Shown one piece after another: positions 26,858 through 36,026 of a DNA stretch of 64,000 bases. The DNA is taken from NCBI RefSeq assembly GCF_900095865.1, contig NZ_FMIZ01000006.1, forward strand, positions 248,001 through 312,000. Direction: 5' to 3'. A program made the position numbers and the translations under genes. This stretch comes from Massilioclostridium coli (GTDB lineage Bacteria > Bacillota > Clostridia > Oscillospirales > Ruminococcaceae). Positions within the stretch are counted from its first letter, which is position 1; the number at the start of each line of letters is the position of its first letter. The notes below the pieces were generated by a model. The model was not told the origin of the DNA. It was given only the letters and a program-made list of their open reading frames with translations, and searched no databases.

Positions 26858-28126
26858 CTATAAAATTTTATTTTGTTGCGGCAAGTTGGGCTCTATTGGT
26901 CTAAAAATAAAATCAACATACAAATAAAGTAGATAAACAAATAAAATTAAATTGAAAATCGATCCTACTCTTTGCACGAATTCAAAATACGTAGAGAACC
27001 CACCTTGAAAATTCGCTTTTAACAAAAACGCTGCCTGATTGATAAAGGTTATCGCTGTAACGCCTAAATATCCATAAAACATCTTCCAGTTCTGGCAAAA
27101 AACAAAACAAAGCAAACTTAAAATCACCACTGGGATTTGATATCGTTCATGCATTTTTGTGCTGAATAAAAAAATAGCATTCATAAACATCGTTGCGTGC
27201 AACACCGCTGGAATATGTCTTTTTTGCCAACGCAAATATAAATAAATAAAAACAATCCCTATTAGCAGCAATACACTTACAAGAGTTCCCCAATCCTGAT
27301 AAGTAAAACTTCCAAAGAAAGGAGAACTATCTGGTTTCCAGTTGTTTGAACCAATTCCATATAAATTAAAGGCATTTAAATTAATATAATTATATTCATC
27401 AAATCCCCCTAAATAAATATTTAGAGGAAGCAAAAGATTATGAGAGCCAATGATAAATGGAAGCCAGCCTAATGCACCTACTCCTACCCCTATTCCAATT
27501 GCAGAAAAAGCAACCTTTGGTTTGTAATAAAGAAATAACTCCAACAATAAAATGGGAGCCAAATAGGCCATTTGTAGCTTTGTCAAACAGCCTAATGCGA
27601 AAAAGATACAAGCCAAGGTTGGGCGTTTCCTTTGGAATGCAAAAAACATAGCCGCAATCCAAAACAGCAACATACTATCCGTTTGGCCCCAAAAGGAACA
27701 GTTGAAAATAGTGGAAATATTTAACGCCCACATTGTCGATAGAAATATCCCACATAATTGGTTATATTTTTTACCGATAGCATACAATAATACTACTAAC
27801 CCAATATCAAACAAAATAGGGATCAACTTAATCCAAAACATCTGTAAAAAACCACTTTGTATTTCTACCGCATGATGGATAGGCCCACTGATAAAAAATA
27901 AAAGGGTTGGAAATAGGGGCGGGTAATTTAAACTTTCCACATGAGAATAGGCATTAAACAAGCCCTGCCTCACTCCCTCTGCCCAGGGTATATTGTAGCT
28001 TACCGTATCAAATCCATTATAATAACACCCGCCAATTAATAGCCTTAACACAAGCGCAAATACAACAATACATCCAAGCCATACTTTTTCATTGATGTGT
28101 ATTTGAAAATTATATTTTTGTTCCAT
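26858..28126 (-). CDS. GT-C-like polytopic membrane glycosyltransferase
   Basis: The 422-residue membrane protein has about ten hydrophobic segments. It resembles GT-C family (DUF2029/GT87 or mannosyltransferase-like) enzymes that use lipid-linked sugars on the outer face. Points of likeness are the early acidic loop GFDTVSYNIPWAEG, then NYPPLFPTLLFF, FWGQTDSMLLF, CLTKLQMAYLAP and STKMHERYQIPV near the C-terminus. The acceptor is unknown. No sugar-nucleotide or lipid-carrier genes adjoin it. Candidate small RNAs A and B lie on the opposite strand on either side. I see no terminator of its own. Confidence 0.7.
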   Translation of the reverse strand: MEQKYNFQIHINEKVWLGCIVVFALVLRLLIGGCYYNGFDTVSYNIPWAEGVRQGLFNAYSHVESLNYPPLFPTLLFFISGPIHHAVEIQSGFLQMFWIKLIPILFDIGLVVLLYAIGKKYNQLCGIFLSTMWALNISTIFNCSFWGQTDSMLLFWIAAMFFAFQRKRPTLACIFFALGCLTKLQMAYLAPILLLELFLYYKPKVAFSAIGIGVGVGALGWLPFIIGSHNLLLPLNIYLGGFDEYNYINLNAFNLYGIGSNNWKPDSSPFFGSFTYQDWGTLVSVLLLIGIVFIYLYLRWQKRHIPAVLHATMFMNAIFLFSTKMHERYQIPVVILSLLCFVFCQNWKMFYGYLGVTAITFINQAAFLLKANFQGGFSTYFEFVQRVGSIFNLILFVYLLYLYVDFIFRPIEPNLPQQNKIL

Positions 28127-28371
28127 TTTTATCTCCTATTTAAGATAATTTATGAACTAGTTTTGTCTTAAAAACAAGTAAAATCAACTACCAAACTTAA
28201 TTTCTATCCATATTATACTGTATTATGTTATAATTGACAAGTAAAGTTTTTTAAAACAAAATTTTATCAGTAAAATTGCCAGTTTTTTCGTCATAATTTT
28301 TCTACTGTTTTTTCTTCTATTCTTTAAAAAAACAACACTTTCTGATCATATTCTTTTTTTATACTATAAGT

Positions 28372-28437
28372 ACTCCTTGAAATTTCTTTTTTCTAAATTT
28401 TCTCCTTTTTTGGCCACCTTTTTGGTGGCCATTTTTC
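28372..28437 (+). ncRNA. Candidate small RNA, copy B of a three-copy family
   Basis: CAC-N6-ATCATA-N9-TATACT is followed seven bases later by ACTCCTTGAAA. A pyrimidine tract (CTCCTTTTTT) and a hairpin TGGCCACC / GGTGGCCA with T5 at 28411-28436 follow. It lies between the divergently arranged GT-C gene and the collagen-like gene, and ends about 75 bp before the latter's start. It could instead be a leader that ends before that gene. Confidence 0.55.
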
Positions 28438-28514
28438 TTTCTCTATATTTTTAGTTATTAAATTATTATCACATCTTTTTGTTATTTTTCATATGGTAAA
28501 TAGGAGGTGAAAGA

Positions 28515-29858
28515 ATGAATAATTTTCAACCAATCGCACATTATCATAGATGTTGTACGCCAAAACCTTGCGTTCCTCCATGCCCTTCCCCTTGTCCACC
28601 AGTTTGCTATGTACCTTGTCCCGGTCCAGTTGGACCTACAGGGCCTACAGGACCTACAGGACCTGCAGGAATTGGAATCACAGGACCTACCGGGGCGACT
28701 GGCGCCACTGGCCCCATGGGACTACAAGGTAATACTGGACCTATGGGACCAAGTGGACCTATCGGGTTACGAGGACCAACAGGTCCTACTGGTGCTACTG
28801 GTGCCACTGGAGCTACTGGGGCAACTGGTCCTGGTGTAGGAGAAACCGGCCCTACAGGTGCAACTGGTGCTACTGGACCGACAGGCCCACAGGGGATTCA
28901 AGGAATTCAGGGTATACAAGGTATACAAGGTGTTACCGGAACCACTGGTGTTACCGGTGCCACCGGTCCGACTGGGGCTACTGGTCCAACGGGCGCTACT
29001 GGCTCTACAGGCCCACAGGGGATTCAAGGAATCCAAGGTATCCCTGGGGAACAAGGCTCCACTGGAGCTACAGGTGCAACTGGCCCAACAGGTATTGTCG
29101 GTCCTACCGGAGCTACGGGTGCTACTGGTCCAATAGGTGTTACCGGGCCTACTGGTTCAACAGGAGTTACTGGACCTACTGGTCCAACGGGAGTTACCGG
29201 GCCTACTGGACCTACCGGGCCACGAGGTTCAGATGGGGCAGAAGGAGCCATTGGACCAACAGGTGCAACTGGTGTTACTGGTGAAACTGGGCCTACTGGA
29301 GCAGCAGCAACAATCTCTTTGGGAACCGTAACTACAGGAGAACCAGGAACTGACGTTGTTATTACAAACACAGGTACAGATGAAAATGCTGTATTTAACT
29401 TTACAATTCCACGTGGTTTTGATGGTGGCGGAACGGTTCCTCTAGATGTTTTAACTGCTTATTCTACCCCACCTCAAGTGGGAACTGAAAATACTGAACT
29501 CATATTTGACCGGAATGGAACTTTATTTGGAACCTCAATACAACATGCAGAAAATACTTCAGAATTCACTATTAATGGATCTGGTATTTATTATGTTTCT
29601 TTCCATGGAACTATTTCTCCTGTTTCAGGAGTTACTTTTCCCATTAATATTTTAGTAAATCTACAACAAGATGGCACTATTGTAAGTGGAAGCGAAGTAC
29701 AACATACGTTCCATACCTCTACTGAAAATGTCAATGTTGCTTTTTCCACGATTATCACAGCTAATCCAAATACAACATTCCGTATTGTTGGAACAGGTGG
29801 ACAATATTTTTATTCCTCCATTGGAATCAATATTTACAAAATTGCGAACCTTCCATGA
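28515..29858 (+). CDS. Collagen-like surface or spore-coat protein (BclA type)
   Basis: The 447-residue protein starts after GGAGGTGAAAG. Residues 1-36 are Cys/Pro-rich ([17 protein letters not shown]). Residues about 37-265 are Gly-X-Thr/X-Y collagen triplets ([28 protein letters not shown]). The C-terminal 150 residues form a beta-rich C1q/TNF-like domain ([14 protein letters not shown]..., ending [16 protein letters not shown]), as in BclA-type exosporium proteins. There is no signal peptide or wall anchor, as usual for spore-surface collagens, which are laid down from the mother cell. The Cys-rich N-terminus may cross-link the trimer or anchor it. The DNA is internally repetitive, so copy number is likely to vary among strains. 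Confidence 0.85.
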   Translation: MNNFQPIAHYHRCCTPKPCVPPCPSPCPPVCYVPCPGPVGPTGPTGPTGPAGIGITGPTGATGATGPMGLQGNTGPMGPSGPIGLRGPTGPTGATGATGATGATGPGVGETGPTGATGATGPTGPQGIQGIQGIQGIQGVTGTTGVTGATGPTGATGPTGATGSTGPQGIQGIQGIPGEQGSTGATGATGPTGIVGPTGATGATGPIGVTGPTGSTGVTGPTGPTGVTGPTGPTGPRGSDGAEGAIGPTGATGVTGETGPTGAAATISLGTVTTGEPGTDVVITNTGTDENAVFNFTIPRGFDGGGTVPLDVLTAYSTPPQVGTENTELIFDRNGTLFGTSIQHAENTSEFTINGSGIYYVSFHGTISPVSGVTFPINILVNLQQDGTIVSGSEVQHTFHTSTENVNVAFSTIITANPNTTFRIVGTGGQYFYSSIGINIYKIANLP

Positions 29859-29882
29859 GAAATTAAGATATATCATTGCATA

Positions 29883-29919
29883 AAAAATAGGCCATTCCTA
29901 TTTGGTATGGCCTATTTTT
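29883..29919. terminator. Bidirectional terminator between collagen-like gene and glyS
   Basis: AAAAAATAGGCCAT / ATGGCCTATTTTTC hairpin between two convergent genes. Confidence 0.9.
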
Positions 29920-29933
29920 CAAATTATCATCCA

Positions 29934-31313
29934 TTAGAATTCAATTTTTTGCTCAATATAAGCAATCAATTGGTCAATCGCAATTCTTTCCTGTTGCATG
30001 GTATCACGGTCACGTACGGTAACGCATCCATCTGTTTCAGAATCAAAGTCATAGGTAATACAGAATGGGGTTCCTATTTCATCCTGACGACGGTAACGTT
30101 TTCCAATAGAACCAGTATCATCATAATCTACCATGAAATGTTTTGCTAGCTGTTCATATACAGCACCAGCTTGTTCATTTAATTTCTTCGATAATGGCAA
30201 TACACATGCTTTATAAGGGGCAAGAGCTGGATGCAAATGCATTACTACACGAGTATCATTTTCACCGATTTCTTCTTCATCATATGCTTCACATAAAAAT
30301 GCCAAAGCAACACGGTCCGCACCTAAGGAAGGTTCGATTACATATGGTATATAATGTTCGTTATCTTGTTGGTCAAAATATTCTAAGGATTTTCCACTGT
30401 GGTTTTGATGTTGGGTCAAATCAAAATCAGTACGGTCTGCAATACCCCATAATTCTCCCCATCCAAATGGGAACAAGAATTCGATATCTGTGGTTGCGTT
30501 GGAATAATGGGAAAGCTCTTCTGGATCATGATCACGCAAACGCATATTTTCTGGTTTAATTCCCAAATTTAACAGGAAATTCTTACAATAATCTTTCCAA
30601 TAACGGAACCATTCCAAATCAGTACCTGGTTTACAGAAAAATTCCAATTCCATCTGTTCAAATTCTCTGGTACGGAAGGTAAAATTTCCAGGAGTAATTT
30701 CATTACGGAATGATTTCCCAATCTGCGCCACCCCAAATGGCAATTTTTTCCGAGTTGTCCGTTGAATATTAGCAAAATTCACGAAAATACCTTGAGCGGT
30801 TTCTGGACGCAGATAAATTTCATTTTTTGCGTCCTCTGTAACACCCTGGAATGTTTTAAACATCAGGTTAAAAGCACGAATATCAGTAAAATTAGTACCC
30901 CCACAGTTTGGACACTTAATTCCATTTTGTTGGATAAACTCCATCATTTGTTCATTGCTCCAACCATTTGGAGATACATCGCTTTGTTCTTCAATTAACT
31001 GGTCCGCACGATGGCGTGTTTTACAGTCTTTACAATCCATTAAGGGATCCGAAAAACCACCAACGTGACCGGATGCTACCCAAGTTTCTGGATTCATTAA
31101 AATAGCACTGTCCAACCCAACATTGTATTTACATTCCTGAATAAATTTTTTACGCCATGCGGCTTTCACATTATTTTTGAACTCTACACCTAATGGGCCG
31201 TAATCCCATGTGTTTGCTAAGCCGCCATAAATTTCACTGCCTGCATACACAAAACCTCTACCCTTGCATAGAGCAACTATTTTTTCCATTGTTTTTTCGC
31301 TGTTTAAAAGCAT
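29934..31313 (-). CDS. glyS: Glycyl-tRNA synthetase (single-chain dimeric type)
   Basis: The class II synthetase charges tRNA-Gly. The start is ATG 31313 after AGGAGGAAGAAAG; an in-frame upstream ATG at 31340 precedes the ribosome site and is rejected. Motif 1 and motif 2 regions ([55 protein letters not shown]) and the C-terminal anticodon-binding domain ([16 protein letters not shown]..., [25 protein letters not shown]) are complete. A CxxC pair in the insertion (KCPNCGGT) is typical. The length of about 459 residues is as expected. No T-box is visible in the 300-bp leader, which holds only a CCGCCT / AGGCGG hairpin. Confidence 0.96.
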   Translation of the reverse strand: MLLNSEKTMEKIVALCKGRGFVYAGSEIYGGLANTWDYGPLGVEFKNNVKAAWRKKFIQECKYNVGLDSAILMNPETWVASGHVGGFSDPLMDCKDCKTRHRADQLIEEQSDVSPNGWSNEQMMEFIQQNGIKCPNCGGTNFTDIRAFNLMFKTFQGVTEDAKNEIYLRPETAQGIFVNFANIQRTTRKKLPFGVAQIGKSFRNEITPGNFTFRTREFEQMELEFFCKPGTDLEWFRYWKDYCKNFLLNLGIKPENMRLRDHDPEELSHYSNATTDIEFLFPFGWGELWGIADRTDFDLTQHQNHSGKSLEYFDQQDNEHYIPYVIEPSLGADRVALAFLCEAYDEEEIGENDTRVVMHLHPALAPYKACVLPLSKKLNEQAGAVYEQLAKHFMVDYDDTGSIGKRYRRQDEIGTPFCITYDFDSETDGCVTVRDRDTMQQERIAIDQLIAYIEQKIEF

Positions 31314-31575
31314 CTTTCTTCCTCCTAAATGGGCATGCACTGGTTGTGCAACCTGTTATTACCGCCTCTTAGGCGGCGGGATCTTTTTCTAGGTAATCTA
31401 TAGAATCAAAAGTAAAATAAAATCCTACAACAATCAATCCTGCTCGGCGTTTGAAAAATTAATCCCTGTATTATTTCATTTTTTCTTCTTTTGAACTATA
31501 TTACCACATTTTATAATCATACGAGTTTATCTGGAATATGTCAAGTAAAACCCAATACTTTTCTACTGTACTATA
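31314..31575. other. Leader region of glyS, no T-box seen
   Basis: The hairpin CCGCC TCTTA GGCGG at about 31362-31376 lies in the presumed 5' UTR of glyS (reverse strand). The T-box consensus GGTGGNACCGCG and a Gly specifier loop were looked for and not found. Otherwise the region is AT-rich and without features. Confidence 0.4.
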
Positions 31576-31604
31576 TTGACAAACTCTTTTTACGTGTGTA
31601 AAAT
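31576..31604 (+). promoter_or_regulatory. SigmaA-type promoter of tRNA-Pro
   Basis: TTGACA at 31576-31581 and TAAAAT at 31599-31604 with a 17-bp spacer, ending ten bases before the tRNA. Confidence 0.75.
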
Positions 31605-31613
31605 GGATAATAT

Positions 31614-31690
31614 CGGGATGTAGCTCAGTTTGGTAGAGCGCTGTGTTCGGGACGCAGAAGCCGCAAGTTCAAATCTTGTCATCCCGACCA
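31614..31690 (+). tRNA. tRNA-Pro (anticodon CGG)
   Basis: Acceptor CGGGATG / CATCCCG, D-arm GCTCAGTTTGGTAGAGC, anticodon stem CTGTG / CGCAG (one wobble) around TTCGGGA (anticodon CGG), and T-arm with GTTCAAATC. The 3' ACCA is encoded. Confidence 0.95.
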
Positions 31691-31730
31691 ATTAAAAGCC
31701 TCGACGCGCATAATCGTGTTCGAGGCTTTT
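31691..31730 (+). terminator. Terminator of tRNA-Pro
   Basis: AAAAGCCTCGA / TCGAGGCTTTT outer arms surround an imperfect inner stem, followed by TTTAATTTAT. Confidence 0.8.
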
Positions 31731-31937
31731 AATTTATCCTATTTTTAATGCTCATAGTTTGAGAATGTTTACATAAGGCGTTTTAAAAATTTTTCTATCT
31801 TCGTCCTATAGTAGAAAAATACATATATAATGTTTTAAAAATCTTCCTAATTATAAGGTACAGAACTATTATTATATTATTCGTTCTACGAAAATGGACA
31901 AATTAGCTGATTTAACTTATGATAAAATAAATACAAG

Positions 31938-32155
31938 GAAAAAGCCACCCCACACAATGGGGTGGCCAAAAAGAAGAAAAAGAGAAATGAAGAAAGTTTT
32001 TAAAAATAGCCGAACGGAGATGCTCCTACATCACTGTTAAAAATTAACACGCTGTTAGTCCGCCAACTATTTTTGATAAGCGCAAACAGCTATTTCAAAC
32101 TGAATGGGCATGTTCAATTGAAATCTGCTGTTGCAACAATACTTTTTTAAGGAGC
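31938..32155 (-). ncRNA. Candidate structured RNA, copy C of a three-copy family
   Basis: On the reverse strand CAC-N6-ATCACA-N9-TATACT is followed seven bases later by GCTCCTTAAAA, exactly as in copies A and B. Copy C then has an extra internal section of about 140 nt with a long hairpin (GCAACAGC...ATTTCAA pairing with TTTGAAAT.GCTGTTTGC, 32082-32134). The 5' TGCTCCT can pair with AGGAGCA at 32021-32027. The tail is again pyrimidine-rich (CTCTTTTTCTTCTTTTT), and the terminator is GCCACCCC / GGGGTGGC at 31944-31966 with T5. The rest of 31731-32515 shows no gene. Confidence 0.55.
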
Positions 32156-32515
32156 AATTATAGTATACCCAGGTTTTGTGATAAAAACGTGATAACTTTA
32201 TAAAAAAATATAAAATAGTATTTTTCAAAACATCTTTCTAAAAATAATGGAGGATCTTTTTGTAATTTGGACACAAACGGCGGTTTCTATTAGATTATTA
32301 CATCGCCTTATTTTTTGTTGATTTTCTTTGATTGGCATTGTTTGTGTAACAAAAGGAACTTTTGTGTTTTTGCTATGGAAAAAATTTTTATTATGATTTT
32401 TAATCCAAAATAATCTAAAATATAGTTATATTTATCTTATAGTATTGGTTGAAAATAGTCTTTTCCTATGTTAAGCTAATAATAGTCTAATAAATTTGTA
32501 CAAGGGGTGGATATC

Positions 32516-34162
32516 ATGAGCGTACCAAAAGTCAGTGTCTTAATGGGGGTACAAAACCTAGAAAAATATATCTCTCAATCAATCGAAAGTGTTTTAACAC
32601 AAACTTTTACTGATTTTGAATTTATTATATTAGATGATGGTTCCACAGACCGTACGCTGGAAATTATTAAAGAGTATGCTGCCAAGGATGATAGGATCCG
32701 TTACTTTTCATTTCCTCAAAAGATGGGGATTGCCTATGGCTGCAATTTTACCGTAGAAAAATCAGTTGGTAAATATTTAGCCCGTATGGATGGGGACGAT
32801 TTATGGGAGCCAGAAAAACTGATGCTGCAGGTAGAGTACTTAGATTCCCACCCAGAATGTGGCGTTTGCTTTACTCACGTAAGTATAATAGATGAAAACG
32901 GACTAGAAATTACAGGTGAGAAAGCAAACAATATGGACGTTTTGTTTTCTCAAACAAACAAAACACAAGCCCAATGGCTACACCATCTTTTTACACATGG
33001 TAATTGTCTTTGTCATCCAACTTCGGTAATACGCAAAGAAGTATTTGACCATATAAATGGCTATCATAATGCATTTCGTCAGTTACCTGACTTTGATATG
33101 TGGATGCAGTTAATCCAATTTGTAGAATTCCATATTATAGAAAAGCCACTTTTTTTATATCGTTGGTTTGAAAATAACACAAGTAAACCCAATCCAATAG
33201 GGATTTCTCGAACTTATCAAGAGTATTTTCAATTGTATTTACATCTGTTTGATCATATACCAGATGATCTATTTATAGAAAGTTTCTCTGATTTATTTAT
33301 CTGCAAAGATTCTCAGACAGAACAGGAGTTAGCATGTGAAAAAGCTTTTTTATTGTATCATCACAGTGCAGGTTTACTTCCTGAAGCAGGCCGCCTTGCT
33401 GGCTTAACATTGTTAACCCAACTATTAAACCAAGATGATACCCGTTCCTTACTACAAACAAAATATCATTTTGACACCTTTGATTATATTGATTTCGAAA
33501 GCAAACCCATCTTTTATAGTAGTTCCTATTATGATATTCCAAAAGGATTGACAAAAGATATCGTTTCCTCTACTGCAACGCTTTTTTATAGCACCGGCGA
33601 TTCCATTGATGGTACAGAATTCCTTACTACCCAATATCAAGCGGATACTGGACTACAGCAGTTAGAATTCCAGCTACCAGAAGGTACTACGATTTTACGG
33701 TTGGATCCACTGGAAAACCACCCTTGTGTTGTCTGGTATTTAGCAGCTGAAATCAATGGAATTCCGTTGCGCGCCGATCCATTTAATGCACAACAGGAAG
33801 GAATTTGGTATTTTGATAATGATCCGCAAATTGGTTTTACTTTAGAACAACCAATCAGTGGAACATTAAAGATTGTCTTGGGTGTAATGCCATTGCATCA
33901 AACAATTACATCTAATATAAAAAATCAGCTATCTCAAGTTTCTGTTAGTAAATTATATCTCTCTAAATTTGAATCAAACTATCAACAGCAAATAGGTAAG
34001 TTAAATGAAGAAAAAGAACAACAGCAAGCAGTGATAGATAATTTAAAAGAACAATTATATGCGATGACTGTTGACCGGGATTTCAACAAACAGCAATTAG
34101 AGGCAATCCGCAATACCAAAGCGTACCGTGTTTATAAAAAAATACGCGGTATTAAAAAATAA
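32516..34162 (+). CDS. GT2-family glycosyltransferase with C-terminal coiled coil
   Basis: ATG 32516 follows AAGGGGTGG; an in-frame Met nine bases earlier lies inside that site. Residues 1-230 are a GT-A domain: VSVLMGVQNLEKYISQSIESVLTQTF, DDGSTDRT (nucleotide-sugar binding), ARMDGDDLWEPEKL (DxD-like) and FDMWMQL. The middle section (about 330-480) is a beta-rich domain with no name I can give. Residues about 480-530 form a Gln/Glu/Lys-rich coiled coil. This fits a cytoplasmic enzyme modifying a surface polysaccharide or surface protein. It sits alone, so the acceptor is unknown. Confidence 0.82.
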   Translation: MSVPKVSVLMGVQNLEKYISQSIESVLTQTFTDFEFIILDDGSTDRTLEIIKEYAAKDDRIRYFSFPQKMGIAYGCNFTVEKSVGKYLARMDGDDLWEPEKLMLQVEYLDSHPECGVCFTHVSIIDENGLEITGEKANNMDVLFSQTNKTQAQWLHHLFTHGNCLCHPTSVIRKEVFDHINGYHNAFRQLPDFDMWMQLIQFVEFHIIEKPLFLYRWFENNTSKPNPIGISRTYQEYFQLYLHLFDHIPDDLFIESFSDLFICKDSQTEQELACEKAFLLYHHSAGLLPEAGRLAGLTLLTQLLNQDDTRSLLQTKYHFDTFDYIDFESKPIFYSSSYYDIPKGLTKDIVSSTATLFYSTGDSIDGTEFLTTQYQADTGLQQLEFQLPEGTTILRLDPLENHPCVVWYLAAEINGIPLRADPFNAQQEGIWYFDNDPQIGFTLEQPISGTLKIVLGVMPLHQTITSNIKNQLSQVSVSKLYLSKFESNYQQQIGKLNEEKEQQQAVIDNLKEQLYAMTVDRDFNKQQLEAIRNTKAYRVYKKIRGIKK

Positions 34163-34169
34163 TTCTTAT

Positions 34170-34204
34170 AAAAGGCAGTCTAGCAAAAGCTAGGCTGCCT
34201 TTTA
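34170..34204. terminator. Bidirectional terminator between GT2 gene and SepF-like gene
   Basis: AAAGGCAGTCTAGC / GCTAGGCTGCCTTTT (one bulge) lies between convergent genes. Its right edge touches the SepF-like stop codon at 34202. Confidence 0.8.
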
Positions 34205-34495
34205 TGGTATGGTGTGCTGAGTAAACTCAATCTGCCCCCATAGGTTAGAATCCACATCGTCCACTGTGTTGTCCTTTAATAACATACAATATTCAGTATC
34301 ACAAATTGATAGTAAACAGCAATCATACCCTTTTGCAAAACCCGTTAAAAAGTCAATTGCTCTGCTACATAAATCTGGTTCCATATTGATAAAATTAAAA
34401 TAGGCGCAACCAGTTTGGCGGAAAGTATCACAAGCATCTGCTACTTGCTGTAAGGAACTGACGGAAAACACTGGAAACGGTATACATGGTTCCAT
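34202..34495 (-). CDS. SepF-like small protein
   Basis: This 97-residue protein resembles the C-terminal globular domain of SepF, the FtsZ-binding membrane tether. It has an initial beta strand and helix (FSVSSLQQVADACDTFRQTG), then AYFNFINMEPDLCSRAIDFLTGFAKGYDC, matching the SepF pattern 'vvvNl......a.Ri.DFl.G..yal'. It lacks the usual N-terminal amphipathic helix and linker, so it may be a soluble paralogue rather than the divisome SepF. No division genes adjoin it. The ribosome site AAGGAGGG is clear. Five cysteines are unusual for the family. Confidence 0.6.
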   Translation of the reverse strand: MEPCIPFPVFSVSSLQQVADACDTFRQTGCAYFNFINMEPDLCSRAIDFLTGFAKGYDCCLLSICDTEYCMLLKDNTVDDVDSNLWGQIEFTQHTIP

Positions 34496-34779
34496 ATAAT
34501 CCCTCCTTTTTTCAATAAAATACTGTAATTATTATTATTTTATCAAGTAAAAATGAAGCTTTCACCCTGTTTCTCTAAATTTTTTCTACAATGAAACAAA
34601 AAATCTCCTAAAACAAAGCACGCACATATCTTGTAACAATTAATACATCATGCGAATCATAGTCTGCTCATAATCTATTCTGTTTTTCTTTACAAAATTA
34701 CTATAATTTTTCTTTTCCCTGTTATCAATTTATTTTTATAATGAAATATATCTTGAATTATTTCCCATTGGAGAGAGTT

Positions 34780-35799
34780 ATGGCAAATTTATATTTGGTT
34801 ACTGGGGCAACTGGTCATCTAGGAAATACAATTATACAAAAATTATTGCAGAAAGGGTGCCATGTGCGCGGCCTAGCTTTGCCGCCCGATCAGACACCGC
34901 CTTTCCAATCGCCTAATATGGAATTAATCCGGGGAGATTTACGGGATATTCAAAGTTTAATTGCTTTATTTAAAGATACCGATGAAAATACTGTTTTGAT
35001 TCACACTGCTGCTATTTTGTCTGCTGCACCTAAATTTGAACATTTGGTATACGATATTAACGTAAACGGAACAGAACAGCTTTTACGCATGTGTATAATG
35101 CATCACACAAAAAAATTCATTTATGTTAGCTCTTCCCATGCAATTCCAATTACCAACACCATAATAAAAGAATCCAATCAGTTTAATGCTGATGCATTAG
35201 AAACCATTTTTGCCAAAACAAAAGCAATCGCTTCCCGGTTGGTGCTGGATTACGGCGCAAAAGGATTAGATGCCTGTATTCTTCAACCTTCTGGTATGTT
35301 AGGGCCTGGGGATTATGGTACTGGACATTTAACACAATTGATTATGGATTTTATGAACCATAAGACGACCATTGATGTAAAAGGGGGATATGATTTTGTA
35401 GATGTAAGGGATGTTGCCGATGCTGTTATCTCCTCTATCAACAATGGAATCTCCGGTGAATCATATCTCTGTACCAATCAATATTATGAAGTACAACAAC
35501 TTTTCCAAATGCTACAGAAAATAACAGGAAGGAAACCGGCAAAAACAATGGTACCTATGTGGTTTTCGAAACTCATGGTCTATTTCCATCAAAATTATCG
35601 GAATCCTTTTTTACAACCGCCATTAACTACTTCTTATGAACTGTATTCCATTCCAGAAAAAATTACGTTTTCTCATCAAAAAGCAAAAAAACAGTTACAC
35701 TATACCCCCCGCCCTATTGAGGAAACTTTACTGGATACTGCTCAATGGCTTGTTTGTCATCATATGGTTCAACCAAGACCATTAGGATGTAAAATATAA
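34780..35799 (+). CDS. NAD-dependent epimerase/dehydratase family protein
   Basis: ATG 34780 follows GGAGAGAG. The protein is an extended SDR: Rossmann motif TGATGHLG at residues 8-15, GDLRD, HTAA and YVSSSHA. Where the catalytic YxxxK should be, the sequence reads FAKTK, so the Tyr appears to be Phe; the Lys is kept. A later block PSGMLGPGDYG is normal, as is the C-terminal LHYTPRPIEETLLDT. At 339 residues the size fits. If the Phe is real the protein may have lost redox catalysis or act as a binding protein. The substrate is unknown, and the gene stands alone with its own terminator. Confidence 0.75.
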   Translation: MANLYLVTGATGHLGNTIIQKLLQKGCHVRGLALPPDQTPPFQSPNMELIRGDLRDIQSLIALFKDTDENTVLIHTAAILSAAPKFEHLVYDINVNGTEQLLRMCIMHHTKKFIYVSSSHAIPITNTIIKESNQFNADALETIFAKTKAIASRLVLDYGAKGLDACILQPSGMLGPGDYGTGHLTQLIMDFMNHKTTIDVKGGYDFVDVRDVADAVISSINNGISGESYLCTNQYYEVQQLFQMLQKITGRKPAKTMVPMWFSKLMVYFHQNYRNPFLQPPLTTSYELYSIPEKITFSHQKAKKQLHYTPRPIEETLLDTAQWLVCHHMVQPRPLGCKI

Positions 35800-35801
35800 A
35801 A

Positions 35802-35838
35802 AGACCAGGCTATCAGTAAAATGGTAGTCTGGTTTTTC
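35802..35838 (+). terminator. Terminator of the epimerase-like gene
   Basis: ACCAGGCTATCA / TGGTAGTCTGGT imperfect hairpin followed by TTTTTCT, directly after the stop. Confidence 0.8.
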
Positions 35839-36026
35839 TATTTTGTCAATTTTAACAAATATCCTATCTTTATTTGTTTATTTTATCTTAATATAATCAT
35901 TCAAAAAAATTTTATTTTTCGTCTTTTTCACCAAAAAATACAAATTTTTTTCTTTTTAGTTGCCAATGTTTTTAATTTATATTATAATAAATAAGTTAAT
36001 AAATATATGTATAGGAGATTTATAAT

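Noticed and set aside
28607-29371. Several long antisense or shifted frames over the collagen-like gene
   Set aside because: They are by-products of the GGNCCN triplet repeats; the sense frame has the ribosome site and the folded C-terminal domain.
31314-31613. Possible T-box in front of glyS
   Set aside because: The T-box sequence GGTGGNACCGCG, antiterminator and Gly specifier loop were looked for and not found.
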